Below, in pieces: positions 17,783 through 27,240 of a stretch of 64,000 nucleotides of DNA (position 1 is its first letter; each line of letters begins with the position of its first letter). A program made the translations under genes and the position numbers. The stretch comes from Arcticibacter eurypsychrophilus (lineage in GTDB: Bacteria > Bacteroidota > Bacteroidia > Sphingobacteriales > Sphingobacteriaceae), in the NCBI RefSeq assembly GCF_001730525.1, contig NZ_MDFN01000020.1:1-64000 (forward strand), read 5' to 3'. The notes under the pieces are model-generated. The model worked only from the letters and a program-made list of their open reading frames with translations, made no database searches and was not told where the DNA came from.

Positions 17783-19369
17783 TTATAATATGGTATCTTG
17801 AGTTACATCCTGATGAAAAGGATAATCAGTTGTAAAATGCAAACCCCTGCTTTCCTTTCTCTTTAAGGCAGATTTTATCACCATATAAGCAGTTTGAATA
17901 ACATTTCTTAACTCACACAACTTAACAGAAAGTTTGGTCAGTTTGTAAAACTCTTCCGTTTCTTCATAAAGAAGACCTAAACGACGCATGGCACGGTCAA
18001 GTCTAAAATCTGAACGAACGATACCTACATAGTCACTCATTATTTTTTGCGTTTCGCGTAGATTGTGAGTAACCAGAATATCCTCATTAGAAAGCTGCGT
18101 ATTCGTTTCATCCCATTCAGGAATATCAGTAGGAATACTTACATTGGCAAATTTATCCAAAGAATCCGCATAAATACGATGAGCAAAAACAAGAGCTTCA
18201 AGCAAAGAATTTGAGGCTAACCGGTTTGCCCCATGTAAACCTGTAGACGAACATTCGCCGCAAGCATATAAGCGATGAATAGATGATCTTCCATTTTTGT
18301 CGACCATAACTCCTCCACACATATAATGACAGGCAGGAGTTACAGGAATCATATCCCTGCTCATGTCTATTCCGATGCTTAAACACCGGGCGTAAATATT
18401 TGGAAAATGAGTTAAAATTTCTTCTTTAGAACGATGCGTGATATCCAGGTAAACGAAATCCTCACCAGACTTTTTCATTTCTGAATCAATCGCCCGCGCA
18501 ACAATATCCCTTGGCGCTAAAGATAAACGCTCATCATACAAATGCATAAACTCCTTGCCCTCTCTATTTTTTAACACACCACCGAAGCCACGTACCGCTT
18601 CTGAAATAAGAAAAGAAGGATATTCGCCTGGATTATATAAAGCAGTAGGATGAAACTGAATGAATTCCATATTTCTAACCTTACCTTTTGCACGATAAAC
18701 CATTGCAATACCATCACCTGTTGCAATAACTGGATTGGTAGTATTCGAATAAATATGACCAGCCCCGCCTGAACCCATCACTGTAACTCTGGAAAGGAAT
18801 TTTTCTACCTTACCTGACTTTGTATCCAGGGCATAAATTCCATAGCACTCAATATCATCTGATCGCTTATCTACAAATATGCCCCGGTGGTGCTGTGTTA
18901 TTAGTTCAACAGCAAAATAATGTGTTAATATTTCAATATTTGGATTGCTATGCACTTGCTCTAATAGGGCACGCTCAATTTCGAACCCGGTAATATCCTT
19001 ATAATGAAGAACCCGGTGTTCTGAATGCCCACCTTCTTTTGCTAAATCATAAAAACCCTTGTTCGTTTTATCAAACCGGGTACCATATTCTATAATTTCT
19101 TTGATTCGCTCAGGACCTTCATTCACTACTATATCAACAATTTCCTGATTACATAATCCATCACCCGCAATTAGAGTGTCATCTACGTGTTTGTCGAAAG
19201 AATCTTGTTTATCCACAACTACAGCCACCCCACCCTGGGCGTACTTCGTGTTCGATTCATCTTCATTTGCTTTTGTAACTATCAGTACCTTACCATGTTT
19301 TGCAGCCTTTAGTGCAAAACTTAAACCTGCTATTCCAGAACCTATAACAAGGAAATCAACATCTCTCAT
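17783..19369 (-). CDS. nadB: L-aspartate oxidase
   Basis: Flavoenzyme that oxidises L-aspartate to iminoaspartate, the first step of de novo NAD synthesis. 528 residues. The FAD motif is VIGSGIAGLSFAL (residues 8-20). QGGVAVVV, HSEHRVLHYKDITGFEIE and the C-terminal ECSSTGLHGANRLASNSLLEALVF match the family. Divergent from nadA, which uses its product, across a 575-base AT-rich gap. Co-directional with the gamma-carbonic anhydrase gene. No nadC is present in the window. Confidence 0.96.
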   Translation of the reverse strand: MRDVDFLVIGSGIAGLSFALKAAKHGKVLIVTKANEDESNTKYAQGGVAVVVDKQDSFDKHVDDTLIAGDGLCNQEIVDIVVNEGPERIKEIIEYGTRFDKTNKGFYDLAKEGGHSEHRVLHYKDITGFEIERALLEQVHSNPNIEILTHYFAVELITQHHRGIFVDKRSDDIECYGIYALDTKSGKVEKFLSRVTVMGSGGAGHIYSNTTNPVIATGDGIAMVYRAKGKVRNMEFIQFHPTALYNPGEYPSFLISEAVRGFGGVLKNREGKEFMHLYDERLSLAPRDIVARAIDSEMKKSGEDFVYLDITHRSKEEILTHFPNIYARCLSIGIDMSRDMIPVTPACHYMCGGVMVDKNGRSSIHRLYACGECSSTGLHGANRLASNSLLEALVFAHRIYADSLDKFANVSIPTDIPEWDETNTQLSNEDILVTHNLRETQKIMSDYVGIVRSDFRLDRAMRRLGLLYEETEEFYKLTKLSVKLCELRNVIQTAYMVIKSALKRKESRGLHFTTDYPFHQDVTQDTIL

Positions 19370-19944
19370 GAGTAACTATTTTAAAAAATTAAATATAGCA
19401 TTGTGTATGTTGATAACTGTAATAAAGATGTTAATTAAAGAGATAAAAGAGCTAATAAATTTTAATAACTAATCGTTACTGGGGATTTTAGGAAAATTTA
19501 TTTTATTTTTAATAAAGTTTTGAGTTCAAATCAAACAGTTATTAACTTTCTGATCACATCAAATAAATCACATTATAAAATAAACGTTAAAAATTTGGAA
19601 AATATATATATCTCCTTTTAAACTACTTATCACAACTAAAGTGTTAATAACTTGTTAATATTTAAGGTATAAATCATTTTACACCATAAATTTTAGCACA
19701 CTACCAACATTACTAACACACTAATAACCTATAAGATTCTTTATATATATAACTAATTATAATTATTGAGATGTTAGAAATGGATACTTTTGAGGAAATA
19801 AAGAGCAGATAATTAAGATAGCGCGTGTTTGTTTAGCGAGCCAATTTTAGAAGTAATTAAGTTGGAGATCAAAACAAAGAGCAGGCTGTTTGAAAATTTA
19901 AAATAATATCCTAGGAACAATTTATATTTACAGGAAGGTTAGAA
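19370..19944. other. AT-rich divergent intergenic region nadB/nadA
   Basis: 575 bases, strongly AT-rich. It holds a partial copy of the nadA start (19773-19802), a TACTTTTG element (19785-19792) and several TTAATAAC-type words. TGTTGATAA at 19408-19416 is one base off a DnaA box on the minus strand; TGTTAATAA at 19642-19650 is two off. No gene is seen apart from a possible 10-codon leader at 19780-19812. Confidence 0.5.
19773..19802 (+). repeat. Partial duplicate of the nadA translation start
   Basis: This 30-base stretch matches 19938-19967, which spans the nadA start codon, at 25 of 30 positions including the ATG. The duplicated frame reads MDTFEEIKSR and then stops (19780-19812); nadA reads MNILEEL. 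It contains TACTTTTG (19785-19792), a TAnnTTTG match, so it may also act as a promoter. It could be a leader peptide, a relic of duplication or a fortuitous promoter source. Confidence 0.55.
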
Positions 19945-20937
19945 ATGAATATTTTAGAGGAGTTAAATATGAAGGGTTTCATAGAAGAGCCCATTGATCC
20001 TACTTTGGATCTATATGTTGAAATTGAAAAATTAAAAAGAGAAAAGAATGCAGTGATACTTGCTCATTATTATCAGGAGCCTGATATTCAAGATATTGCT
20101 GATTATATTGGAGATAGTTTAGGTCTTTCACAACAGGCTGCAAAAACGGATGCTTCTATGATTGTATTTGCTGGAGTGCATTTTATGGCCGAAACAGCTA
20201 AAATACTATCACCTGAAAAAAAGGTTTTGTTGCCAGATTTAAAAGCTGGATGCTCTTTATCAGACAGTTGTCCTCCTGTTCTATTCGCTAAGTTTAAAGA
20301 AAAATACCCTGATCATTTAGTCATCACGTATGTAAACTGTTCTGCAGAGTTAAAGGCATTAAGCGACATTGTGTGTACCTCTTCCAATGCAGTACAGATT
20401 GTAGAAAGCTTACCTAAAGATCAGAAAATAATATTTGGCCCTGATAAAAATTTAGGTAAATATGTGGCCAAAAAAACTGGTCGTGATCTAGTACTATGGA
20501 ATGGCGCATGTATGGTACATGAAATTTTCTCCAGACAACGTATTATTAAACTACAAGAGCGTCATCCAAATGCAAAATTCATAGCACATCCGGAATGTGA
20601 AGATGCTGTTTTAGAATTGGCTGATTACGCAGGATCAACAACGGGTTTATTAAAATACACGATAAACAGTCCCGCTACCGAGTTCATAGTAGCTACCGAA
20701 AGTGGTATTATTCATCAGATGCAAAAAGAAAATCCGGGTAAAACATTTATTCCTGCACCTCCGGATAATAGTTGCGCTTGTAATGATTGCCCTCACATGA
20801 AACGTAATACACTTGAAAAGCTCTATCTTTGCATGAAAAATGAGCTTCCTGAAATAAAAATACCATTGGATATTATTGAAAAGGCAAGGGTTCCCATAGC
20901 AAGAATGCTTGATATTTCTGCCAAATTAGGATTGTAA
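19945..20937 (+). CDS. nadA: Quinolinate synthase
   Basis: Iron-sulfur enzyme condensing iminoaspartate with dihydroxyacetone phosphate to quinolinate in NAD synthesis. 330 residues. Conserved Cys candidates for the [4Fe-4S] cluster lie in [20 protein letters not shown] and [14 protein letters not shown]. The [19 protein letters not shown] block (residues 41-59) is the family signature. The start is preceded by aggaagg. A partial copy of this start region lies 165 bases upstream. Divergent from nadB. Confidence 0.96.
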   Translation: MNILEELNMKGFIEEPIDPTLDLYVEIEKLKREKNAVILAHYYQEPDIQDIADYIGDSLGLSQQAAKTDASMIVFAGVHFMAETAKILSPEKKVLLPDLKAGCSLSDSCPPVLFAKFKEKYPDHLVITYVNCSAELKALSDIVCTSSNAVQIVESLPKDQKIIFGPDKNLGKYVAKKTGRDLVLWNGACMVHEIFSRQRIIKLQERHPNAKFIAHPECEDAVLELADYAGSTTGLLKYTINSPATEFIVATESGIIHQMQKENPGKTFIPAPPDNSCACNDCPHMKRNTLEKLYLCMKNELPEIKIPLDIIEKARVPIARMLDISAKLGL

Positions 20938-21088
20938 TATATCACTTAACTAATTAATTATTTAAAAGTTAAAGTAAATATAAACTGTCAAGTTAATAAT
21001 AAGGAGTTGTTGCATTCAAAAAGTAACTGTGAAGTTGAAATAAAAAAGCTGGCAAATTAATAATAAGGGAAGGTTAAATTAAAGAATT

Positions 21089-22129
21089 ATGTTTGAGAAC
21101 GTCGAGAAAAGTGAAATAGATAACCTGGGTGAATTTGGTCTGATTGATCACCTGACAAAGAATATAATTCTTACCCAACCTTCAACGATTAAGGGTGCTG
21201 GAGATGATGCTGCAGTACTTAATTTCGGAGATAAAAAGACACTTATTTCTACCGATCTTTTATTAGAGGGCATTCATTTCGATCTTGCCTATACCCCCTT
21301 AAAACATTTAGGCTATAAAGCGATTCAAGTCAATTTAAGCGATATATACGCCATGAATGGTACAGCTACCCAAGTAACTGTATCCTTAGGCTTATCAAGC
21401 AAGTTTCCTATTGAAGCTGTTGAAGAGTTGTATTTAGGCATGTTGCTGGCCTGTAAAAAGTATGAAATTGATCTCATAGGAGGCGATACCTCTGCTTCTA
21501 AACAAGGTTTGGTTATCAGTATAACCAGTATTGGGTATGCGGATGAAAAAGATATTATCTATCGTAATACTGCACAGGAAGGTGATCTTATTTGTGTTTC
21601 CGGTGATTTAGGTGGTGCTTATGTAGGCCTTCAACTCCTGGAACGTGAAAAACTCGTTTACCTTGAAAATCCCCAGATTCAACCTGATTTGGAAGGTAAA
21701 GATTACATTATTGAACGTCAATTAAAACCAGAAGCACGAAGAGATATCATTTTGGCTTTAAAAGAAATGGGTGTTAAACCTACTTCTATGATTGATGTAT
21801 CGGATGGATTATCTTCCGAGCTCATACATATTTGTAAACAATCTGAAAAAGGATGTAATTTATATGAGGAGAAAATACCACTTGATCCGATGACTTTTGA
21901 TACGGCCAGAGAATTTAACCTAGATCCTTCCATTTGTGCTTTAAGCGGTGGTGAGGATTACGAATTGCTCTTTACTGTTAAACAATCAGACTACGATATT
22001 ATTAAAAATAACCCTGATATTACTGTAATTGGACATATCACTGAACAGGCAGCGGGAATGAATCTTATATCCCGTTCTGGAAAAGTACATCCTTTGAAGG
22101 CACAAGGCTGGAATGCTTTTAATAAATAA
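21089..22129 (+). CDS. thiL: Thiamine-monophosphate kinase
   Basis: Phosphorylates thiamine monophosphate to the coenzyme thiamine diphosphate using ATP. 346 residues. AIR-synthase-like fold: GAGDDAAVLNF near residue 36, STDLLLEGIHF near 55, GGDTSAS near 131 and DVSDGLSSEL near 236. No TPP riboswitch is visible in the 151-base leader, which instead has a short direct repeat (caagttaataataagg / caaattaataataagg). No other thi genes are in the window. Convergent with rmuC. Confidence 0.94.
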   Translation: MFENVEKSEIDNLGEFGLIDHLTKNIILTQPSTIKGAGDDAAVLNFGDKKTLISTDLLLEGIHFDLAYTPLKHLGYKAIQVNLSDIYAMNGTATQVTVSLGLSSKFPIEAVEELYLGMLLACKKYEIDLIGGDTSASKQGLVISITSIGYADEKDIIYRNTAQEGDLICVSGDLGGAYVGLQLLEREKLVYLENPQIQPDLEGKDYIIERQLKPEARRDIILALKEMGVKPTSMIDVSDGLSSELIHICKQSEKGCNLYEEKIPLDPMTFDTAREFNLDPSICALSGGEDYELLFTVKQSDYDIIKNNPDITVIGHITEQAAGMNLISRSGKVHPLKAQGWNAFNK

Positions 22130-22255
22130 ATGATGTAAAATATGTGATGTTTATATTTATTAAAAGTATTTTTATTCCTTTATAAGCGCAAGTTTAAAAT
22201 GCTTTAAATAAATTATACAATTCAAAAGAAGTAGTAGGATATACTTTAATGTCCT

Positions 22256-22298
22256 AAATATCTGATAAAGAGCATTATTTCTCTTCAATCAGATATTT
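22256..22298. terminator. Hairpin overlapping the rmuC stop codon
   Basis: AAATATCTGAT (22256-22266) pairs perfectly with ATCAGATATTT (22288-22298), and the stem continues with AAGAG/CTCTT inside. The rmuC stop codon lies in the loop. No strong T run on either side, so it may be a stability element or a weak bidirectional terminator between thiL and rmuC. Confidence 0.4.
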
Positions 22299-23633
22299 TG
22301 AATCAATTTTCTTTGATGATTTAGCACCCAGTTTTCTTAAATTTTCTACTTTGCCAATCAAATTACCATTACCAGAGGATAATTTACCAAATGCATCCGA
22401 ATAGGCGTCCTTGGCGCCATCAATCTTCTCCCCTATCTTTTTAAGATCAGTAATAAAACCAACGAATTTATCATATAAAGCACCGGCCTTTGTTGCAATG
22501 TCAATAGCATTTCTGGTTTGCTGCTCTTGTTTCCATACCGAAGATATAGTTTTAAGCGTAGCGAGTAAGGTTGATGGCGTAACAATGACCACTCTTCTAC
22601 TCCAGGCGTACTCAAATAACTCTATATCATGTTTGATCGCTACAGCAAATGAAGATTCAATGGGAATAAAAAGCAATACAAAATCTGGTGAATTAATGCC
22701 ATATAAATCACAGTAATTTTTACTGCACAAATTCTTAATGTGCCCCTTTATTGAATTGATGTGATCATTTAGATAAGTCAGACGATCTGATTCTTCTTCA
22801 CAGTTAACCAATCGCTCATAAGCAATAAGAGACACCTTAGAATCAATAATCAGATGTTTATTATCAGGCAGATTAACGACCACATCTGGCTGAAGCCGAT
22901 TACCATCTTCATCTGTAAAACTAGTTTGCTTGCTGTAACTTTCGCCTAAAATAAGTCCTGAAGCCTCTAATATCCGATCCAGAATGACCTCTCCCCAATT
23001 TCCCTGTTTCTTTGTGTCTGCTTTTAAAGCTTTGGTCAGGTTGTGTGCCTCCTCTGAAATCTGTTTATTCAAATCCATTAATTTAGAGATCTCTCCTTTT
23101 AGCACGTTCCGTTCGTCTGATTCTGCCTTATAAACTTTATCTACTTTTTGTTCAAAGAGCTTAATATTTTCCTTCAATGGATTTAATAAATTATCCAGGT
23201 TAAACCTATTGACCTCTGTAAACTTGAGTGTTTTTTCTTCCAGAATTTTACTTGCTATTAATTCAAAATCTTTATTGAACTTATCTTGATTGCGATCCAT
23301 TTCTTCCTTTTGTTCCGCAATTTTTTCTTGTTGAGCCTTTAAATAACTGCGACTGCTTTCATAGGATTGAGTAATAGTTATAAATTTCTGTCTTTCTGTC
23401 TGTAACTCATCAAAAAGCCTTTCCTGCTCATGCCGTAATATCAGGGTAACCGCTTCCTTTTCTGCATTAATGTTTACAGCCCGCTCTTCAGCACGTGCTA
23501 AGTTGATGCCCATAGCCTCAGTTAATACCTGTTTTGAACGTGTTTCGCTACGCTCTGATTGTAATTTTGACCAAAAGTAAAGGTTAAATAGTATAGATAA
23601 AATTAATAGTATTATCAGATAAATAAATTCCAT
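22275..23633 (-). CDS. rmuC: DNA recombination protein RmuC
   Basis: A 452-residue protein: an N-terminal transmembrane helix (FIYLIILLILSILFNLYFW, residues 3-21), a long coiled coil (about 35-200), then the RmuC nuclease-like domain (about 205-405) with KKQGNWGEVILDRILEASGL and the acidic LIIDSKVSL motif. RmuC limits inversions between short inverted repeats; its biochemistry is poorly known. Single gene, convergent with thiL, divergent from the zinc peptidase gene. Its stop codon lies within a hairpin. Confidence 0.93.
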   Translation of the reverse strand: MEFIYLIILLILSILFNLYFWSKLQSERSETRSKQVLTEAMGINLARAEERAVNINAEKEAVTLILRHEQERLFDELQTERQKFITITQSYESSRSYLKAQQEKIAEQKEEMDRNQDKFNKDFELIASKILEEKTLKFTEVNRFNLDNLLNPLKENIKLFEQKVDKVYKAESDERNVLKGEISKLMDLNKQISEEAHNLTKALKADTKKQGNWGEVILDRILEASGLILGESYSKQTSFTDEDGNRLQPDVVVNLPDNKHLIIDSKVSLIAYERLVNCEEESDRLTYLNDHINSIKGHIKNLCSKNYCDLYGINSPDFVLLFIPIESSFAVAIKHDIELFEYAWSRRVVIVTPSTLLATLKTISSVWKQEQQTRNAIDIATKAGALYDKFVGFITDLKKIGEKIDGAKDAYSDAFGKLSSGNGNLIGKVENLRKLGAKSSKKIDSKYLIEEK

Positions 23634-23788
23634 TTGCTAATATATTTATCATAAAGGTACTAATATTATGCACTTATGTCAGGTATAAAAGTACTATCTA
23701 TAAGCAAAACAGGTACATTGTAAAATATAGGATATAAATTATAATAGGAACACTTTTTGTAATAACTTACGTATAAATAGAAGTAGAA

Positions 23789-24481
23789 ATGGGAATTATT
23801 TTAATTATAGTCATAGCAATAGCGAGTTTTATTGTTCAGGCACGATTTAAAAACAAATTTAAGAAGTATTCGGAGACGCCTTTATCATCAGGTCTTACAG
23901 GTCGTGACATTGCGGAGAAAATGTTGAATGATAATGGTATTTACGATGTAAGGATAGTATCAGCAGAAGGCAACTTATCCGATCATTATAATCCATCAGA
24001 TCGTACCGTTAATCTGAGTCCTTCCGTTTATAGTGGAAAAAGCATTGCAGCCGCTGCGGTGGCAGCGCATGAATGCGGACATGCTGTACAACATGCTAAA
24101 GCTTATTCCTGGTTGCAGTTTCGTTCAGCAATGGTTCCGGTAGTTAATATTTCTTCCAACCTGCTGCAATATGTCTTTATGCTGGGTTTAATCATGTATG
24201 CATCAAGTTTTGGCTATACGCTTTTACTTATTGCTTTCGGTGCCATGATTGTGGTCACACTATTTAGTGTTGTCACCTTACCTGTTGAGTTTGATGCCAG
24301 TAACCGTGCCCTGGCATGGTTAGATTCAAATAAAGGAATTATGCAATCAAGCGTAGAACACACTCAAGCAAAGGACGCCTTGTGGTGGGCTGCTATGACT
24401 TATGTAGTGGCTGCTTTAGGTTCGGTAGCACAGTTACTTTACCTGGCCATGATGTTGTTCGGTGGCGGTAGAAGAGACTAA
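23789..24481 (+). CDS. Zinc metallopeptidase, YugP family
   Basis: A 230-residue integral membrane protein with the zincin motif HECGH (H94, E95, H98). Transmembrane helices are at about 2-18, 118-140, 142-165 and 205-225. Family members are membrane-embedded neutral zinc metallopeptidases of unknown substrate. The domain order (helix, NLSDHYNPSDRTVNLSPSVYSGKS region, HECGH, helices) is complete. Monocistronic, ended by a perfect 16-bp terminator. Confidence 0.9.
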   Translation: MGIILIIVIAIASFIVQARFKNKFKKYSETPLSSGLTGRDIAEKMLNDNGIYDVRIVSAEGNLSDHYNPSDRTVNLSPSVYSGKSIAAAAVAAHECGHAVQHAKAYSWLQFRSAMVPVVNISSNLLQYVFMLGLIMYASSFGYTLLLIAFGAMIVVTLFSVVTLPVEFDASNRALAWLDSNKGIMQSSVEHTQAKDALWWAAMTYVVAALGSVAQLLYLAMMLFGGGRRD

Positions 24482-24490
24482 GTAATCAGT

Positions 24491-24536
24491 CATAAAAAAA
24501 GAGGCAACCAAATGAATGGCTGCCTCTTTTTTTATG
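24491..24536. terminator. Bidirectional rho-independent terminator, 16-bp stem
   Basis: CATAAAAAAAGAGGCA (24491-24506) and TGCCTCTTTTTTTATG (24521-24536) are exact complements with a 14-base loop. A and T runs on the two sides fit termination of both the peptidase gene and apaG. Confidence 0.88.
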
Positions 24537-24659
24537 ATATAAGAATGAAATATATGATAAGTGCAGCTTGTTTGGTAGCTATAGAGGTATAAATTAAAAG
24601 CTAGTTACATCAAAAATGACTCCACATGAATATGCATTACTTAAAAGCGTACAAAACTT

Positions 24660-25052
24660 TTAGTTTAATTTATAAGGAGATATAAGCTGAAATGAAGGAA
24701 TTTCAACCTCAAATACGTCTTCATCAGCCAAACGTTTCATCGAATAGAATCCTTTCATACTGCCGATTTCAGTTTTTAAATTACATCCCGATACATATTC
24801 ATGAGAAGAACCTGGTTCAATTACCGGTTGTAGACCTACCACTCCTTCTCCATCAACTTCCCTGTGCGATCCGTTTGAATCAAAAATAAACCAATGACGG
24901 CTAAGTAGCTGAAGACTGTAATCAGTCAAATTTTCTATATTTATTTTATAAACAAACATATAATGATCATTTTCAGGATTTGAGTACTCAGGTTGAAAAG
25001 TGGTTTCTACTGATATCTTAACTCCTTGAGTAGTTTGCGTGACCATAAGCAT
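24660..25052 (-). CDS. apaG: ApaG family protein (Co2+/Mg2+ efflux-associated)
   Basis: A 130-residue single-domain beta-sandwich (fibronectin III-like) protein, full family length (about 125). Conserved blocks are FVYKINIENLT, RHWFIFDSNG, VDGEGVVGLQPVIEPGSSHEYVSG and GSMKGFYSM. The biochemical role is unclear; mutants elsewhere affect metal tolerance and Ap4A-linked phenotypes. It lies 26 bases after dusB on the same strand, so the pair is probably co-transcribed. Confidence 0.93.
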   Translation of the reverse strand: MLMVTQTTQGVKISVETTFQPEYSNPENDHYMFVYKINIENLTDYSLQLLSRHWFIFDSNGSHREVDGEGVVGLQPVIEPGSSHEYVSGCNLKTEIGSMKGFYSMKRLADEDVFEVEIPSFQLISPYKLN

Positions 25053-25078
25053 ATATATTTAATTTAAGAGTTCAAATA

Positions 25079-26071
25079 TCAAGCCATCTCTGTCTCGTAT
25101 TTTTCTTTTACTTCTTCTAAAACTTCAATTATCGTATTCTGAGAATCTGATGTAACCATTCTCATCCTAAATTCCTTAAAATCGTGAAGGCCTTTGAAGT
25201 AATTGGAGTAGTGCCTTCTCATTTCAAAAATGCCTGTCTTTTCACCCTTCCACTCAATGGATTTCTGAAGATGAGTCAGGCAGTTTTCAATCCTTTCAGC
25301 TATAGTAGGACCTGCAAGATGCTCACCAGTAGCAAAAAAGTGTTTAATCTCACGGAATATCCAGGGATATCCAATAGCTGCACGGCCGATCATGATACCA
25401 TCCACTTCATATTCCATTCTCCAGTTTGCCGCTTTTTCTACCGAATCAACGTCTCCGTTACCAAAAATAGGAATTTCAATAAAAGGATTTCTTTTGATGT
25501 CGCGAATCATAGACCAATCTGCACTGCCTTTATACATCTGAGCACGTGTGCGCCCATGAATAGTTAAGGCTTTAATGCCTACATCCTGTAAACGTTCTGC
25601 AACTTCAAATACGTTTTTGGTATTATCATCCCAACCCAGACGGGTTTTAACGGTTACAGGTAAATGCGTAGACTCCACTACCGCTTTAGTCATGGCAACC
25701 ATTCGATCAATATCCTGCAGTAAACTAGCTCCTGCACCACGACAAGCTACATTTTTAACCGGACAACCATAGTTGATATCGATAAGATCAGGACCAGCCT
25801 TTGTCGCAATCGCCGTAGCCTCCCTCATGGATTCTATATTACTCCCAAATATTTGAATGCCTATAGGGCGCTCATATTCAAAAATATCAAGCTTTTGCAA
25901 GCTCTTGGCAGCATCACGAATTAAGCCCTCCGAAGAGATAAATTCGGTATACATCAAATCTGCCCCATTTTGCTTACATACGTAGCGAAATGGCGGATCA
26001 CTCACATCTTCCATGGGCGCAAGCAGAAGAGGGAATGCACCTAAATCAATATTTCCAATTTTAACGGGCAT
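25079..26071 (-). CDS. dusB: tRNA-dihydrouridine synthase
   Basis: Flavin enzyme reducing uridine to dihydrouridine in tRNA D-loops. 330 residues. TIM barrel with LAPMEDVSDPPFR (residues 17-29), DINYGCPVKNVACRGAGASLL with the catalytic Cys, TVKTRLGWD, HGRTRAQMYKG and GNGDV. The DusB subtype is assigned from overall similarity to DusB/NifR3 and not proven. First gene of dusB-apaG. Divergent from the CPBP protease gene, whose promoter element starts 17 bases away. Confidence 0.93.
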   Translation of the reverse strand: MPVKIGNIDLGAFPLLLAPMEDVSDPPFRYVCKQNGADLMYTEFISSEGLIRDAAKSLQKLDIFEYERPIGIQIFGSNIESMREATAIATKAGPDLIDINYGCPVKNVACRGAGASLLQDIDRMVAMTKAVVESTHLPVTVKTRLGWDDNTKNVFEVAERLQDVGIKALTIHGRTRAQMYKGSADWSMIRDIKRNPFIEIPIFGNGDVDSVEKAANWRMEYEVDGIMIGRAAIGYPWIFREIKHFFATGEHLAGPTIAERIENCLTHLQKSIEWKGEKTGIFEMRRHYSNYFKGLHDFKEFRMRMVTSDSQNTIIEVLEEVKEKYETEMA

Positions 26072-26087
26072 CTTTGCTCAATACGAT

Positions 26088-26095
26088 TATCTTTG
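26088..26095 (+). promoter_or_regulatory. Putative -7 promoter element TATCTTTG
   Basis: Exact TAnnTTTG, 42 bases upstream of the ATG at 26138. It overlaps an in-frame TTG at 26093, which argues against that upstream start for the CPBP protease. It would drive the CPBP-DUF2007-cdsA-TonB operon. Confidence 0.5.
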
Positions 26096-26137
26096 CGATA
26101 TTTTTATTATTTACAAAAATACGAAATTATTGCTATC

Positions 26138-27037
26138 ATGCCTGAATACGGGTCAGTCAATCGTCATCCTTTAACATCACTCTTTTATCTTGTCCTGTTT
26201 ATAGTACTCGGTTACGCCCTGTTTTCTGCTATGGCTATTGGTATATTATATCTATTTACAGGCTCCATTCACTTTGTTTTAGGTGCAGAGGGCTCTAAAA
26301 ATATAATCTTATTCATGCAGGCCTGGGTGTCAATAGGAACCTTTGTGTTGCCGCCCATCGCCTTATATTACTACGAAAAAAAAGAAAGCATTGATTACTT
26401 ACGCCTTAATACCCCTCTTTCAGGCAAATTGATCCTCCTTACCGCGATTATTATGTTTATCGTGTCCCCATTCATTGAATGGGTCATTATGATCAATCAG
26501 ATGATGCATCTCCCCTCCTTTTTACAAGGAGTAGAAGATTGGATGCGCAACAAAGAAAAGGAGCTTAGTGAGCTTACCAAGCAAATACTGATCATGAAAT
26601 CACCAGTTGACCTGCTGATTAATTTACTCATACTGGCGGTTATCCCTGCAATAGGGGAAGAGTTTCTTTTTCGTGGATGCTTTCAAAATATTTTCACCCG
26701 TATTACCAGGAATCAACATGCTGGCATCTGGATTACCGCGATCCTTTTTAGCGCCATACACGTACAATTTCTTGGCTTTTTTCCCCGCATGTTCTTAGGC
26801 GCTTTATTTGGCTATCTTTTCTTGTGGAGTGGAAGTATCTGGCTGGCTGTGCTGGCACATTTTATTAATAATGCCATGGCAGTAATTGGTGCCTATGTCT
26901 TACAGTTGAAGGGAAAACCGTTAGATAGCCTGGATAACCCGGATACCTCTATCTTTACAGCTGCAGGCAGCATACTATTCGCTTTGCTGATCTGCGGAGT
27001 ATTCTATAAAATTTCAAAAGAAAAAATTAAATTATGA
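26138..27037 (+). CDS. CPBP family intramembrane glutamic endopeptidase
   Basis: A 299-residue multi-pass membrane protein (about 7-8 helices) of the CAAX-protease/bacteriocin-processing (CPBP, Abi) family. Motif 1 is GEEFLFRGCFQ (about residue 182), motif 2 is the SAIHVQF His, motif 3 is HFINN. An in-frame extension to TTG 26093 overlaps the promoter element, so I start at MPEYGSVNRHP. In Bacteroidota such proteins are widespread and of unknown substrate. It overlaps the DUF2007 gene by 4 bases. Confidence 0.9.
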   Translation: MPEYGSVNRHPLTSLFYLVLFIVLGYALFSAMAIGILYLFTGSIHFVLGAEGSKNIILFMQAWVSIGTFVLPPIALYYYEKKESIDYLRLNTPLSGKLILLTAIIMFIVSPFIEWVIMINQMMHLPSFLQGVEDWMRNKEKELSELTKQILIMKSPVDLLINLLILAVIPAIGEEFLFRGCFQNIFTRITRNQHAGIWITAILFSAIHVQFLGFFPRMFLGALFGYLFLWSGSIWLAVLAHFINNAMAVIGAYVLQLKGKPLDSLDNPDTSIFTAAGSILFALLICGVFYKISKEKIKL

Positions 27038-27240
27038 TTAAAGGATGGGTAAAAATATATACCTCAACTGATTTTTTTAAATCAGAGCTAGTCAGACAGG
27101 TTTTAATTGATAATGAGATAAATGCGGTGATTCTGGACAAACAAGGATCTCCATATAAAGTATTAGGCTATGTGGAAGTATACGTACAGGAAGTCAATGA
27201 AAATAAGGCTTTAGAAATTATTACCACGAACGAATTATGA
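27034..27240 (+). CDS. DUF2007 domain protein (putative signal-transducing)
   Basis: A 68-residue cytosolic protein. The ferredoxin-like DUF2007 pattern is clear: WVKIYTSTDFFKSELVRQVLIDNEINAVILDKQGS then VEVYVQEVNENKALEII. It overlaps both neighbours by 4 bases (ATGA at 27034-27037 and 27237-27240). The function of this family is unknown; the name rests on its PII-like fold. The tight coupling to a CPBP protease and CdsA suggests a role at the membrane. Confidence 0.88.
   Translation: MIKGWVKIYTSTDFFKSELVRQVLIDNEINAVILDKQGSPYKVLGYVEVYVQEVNENKALEIITTNEL

Noticed and set aside
20938-21088. TPP riboswitch before thiL
   Set aside because: No conserved TPP-riboswitch core words; only a short direct repeat is seen.
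26093-26137. Long N-terminus of the CPBP protease from TTG 26093
   Set aside because: The TTG is part of the TATCTTTG promoter element, and family similarity begins at the ATG 26138.
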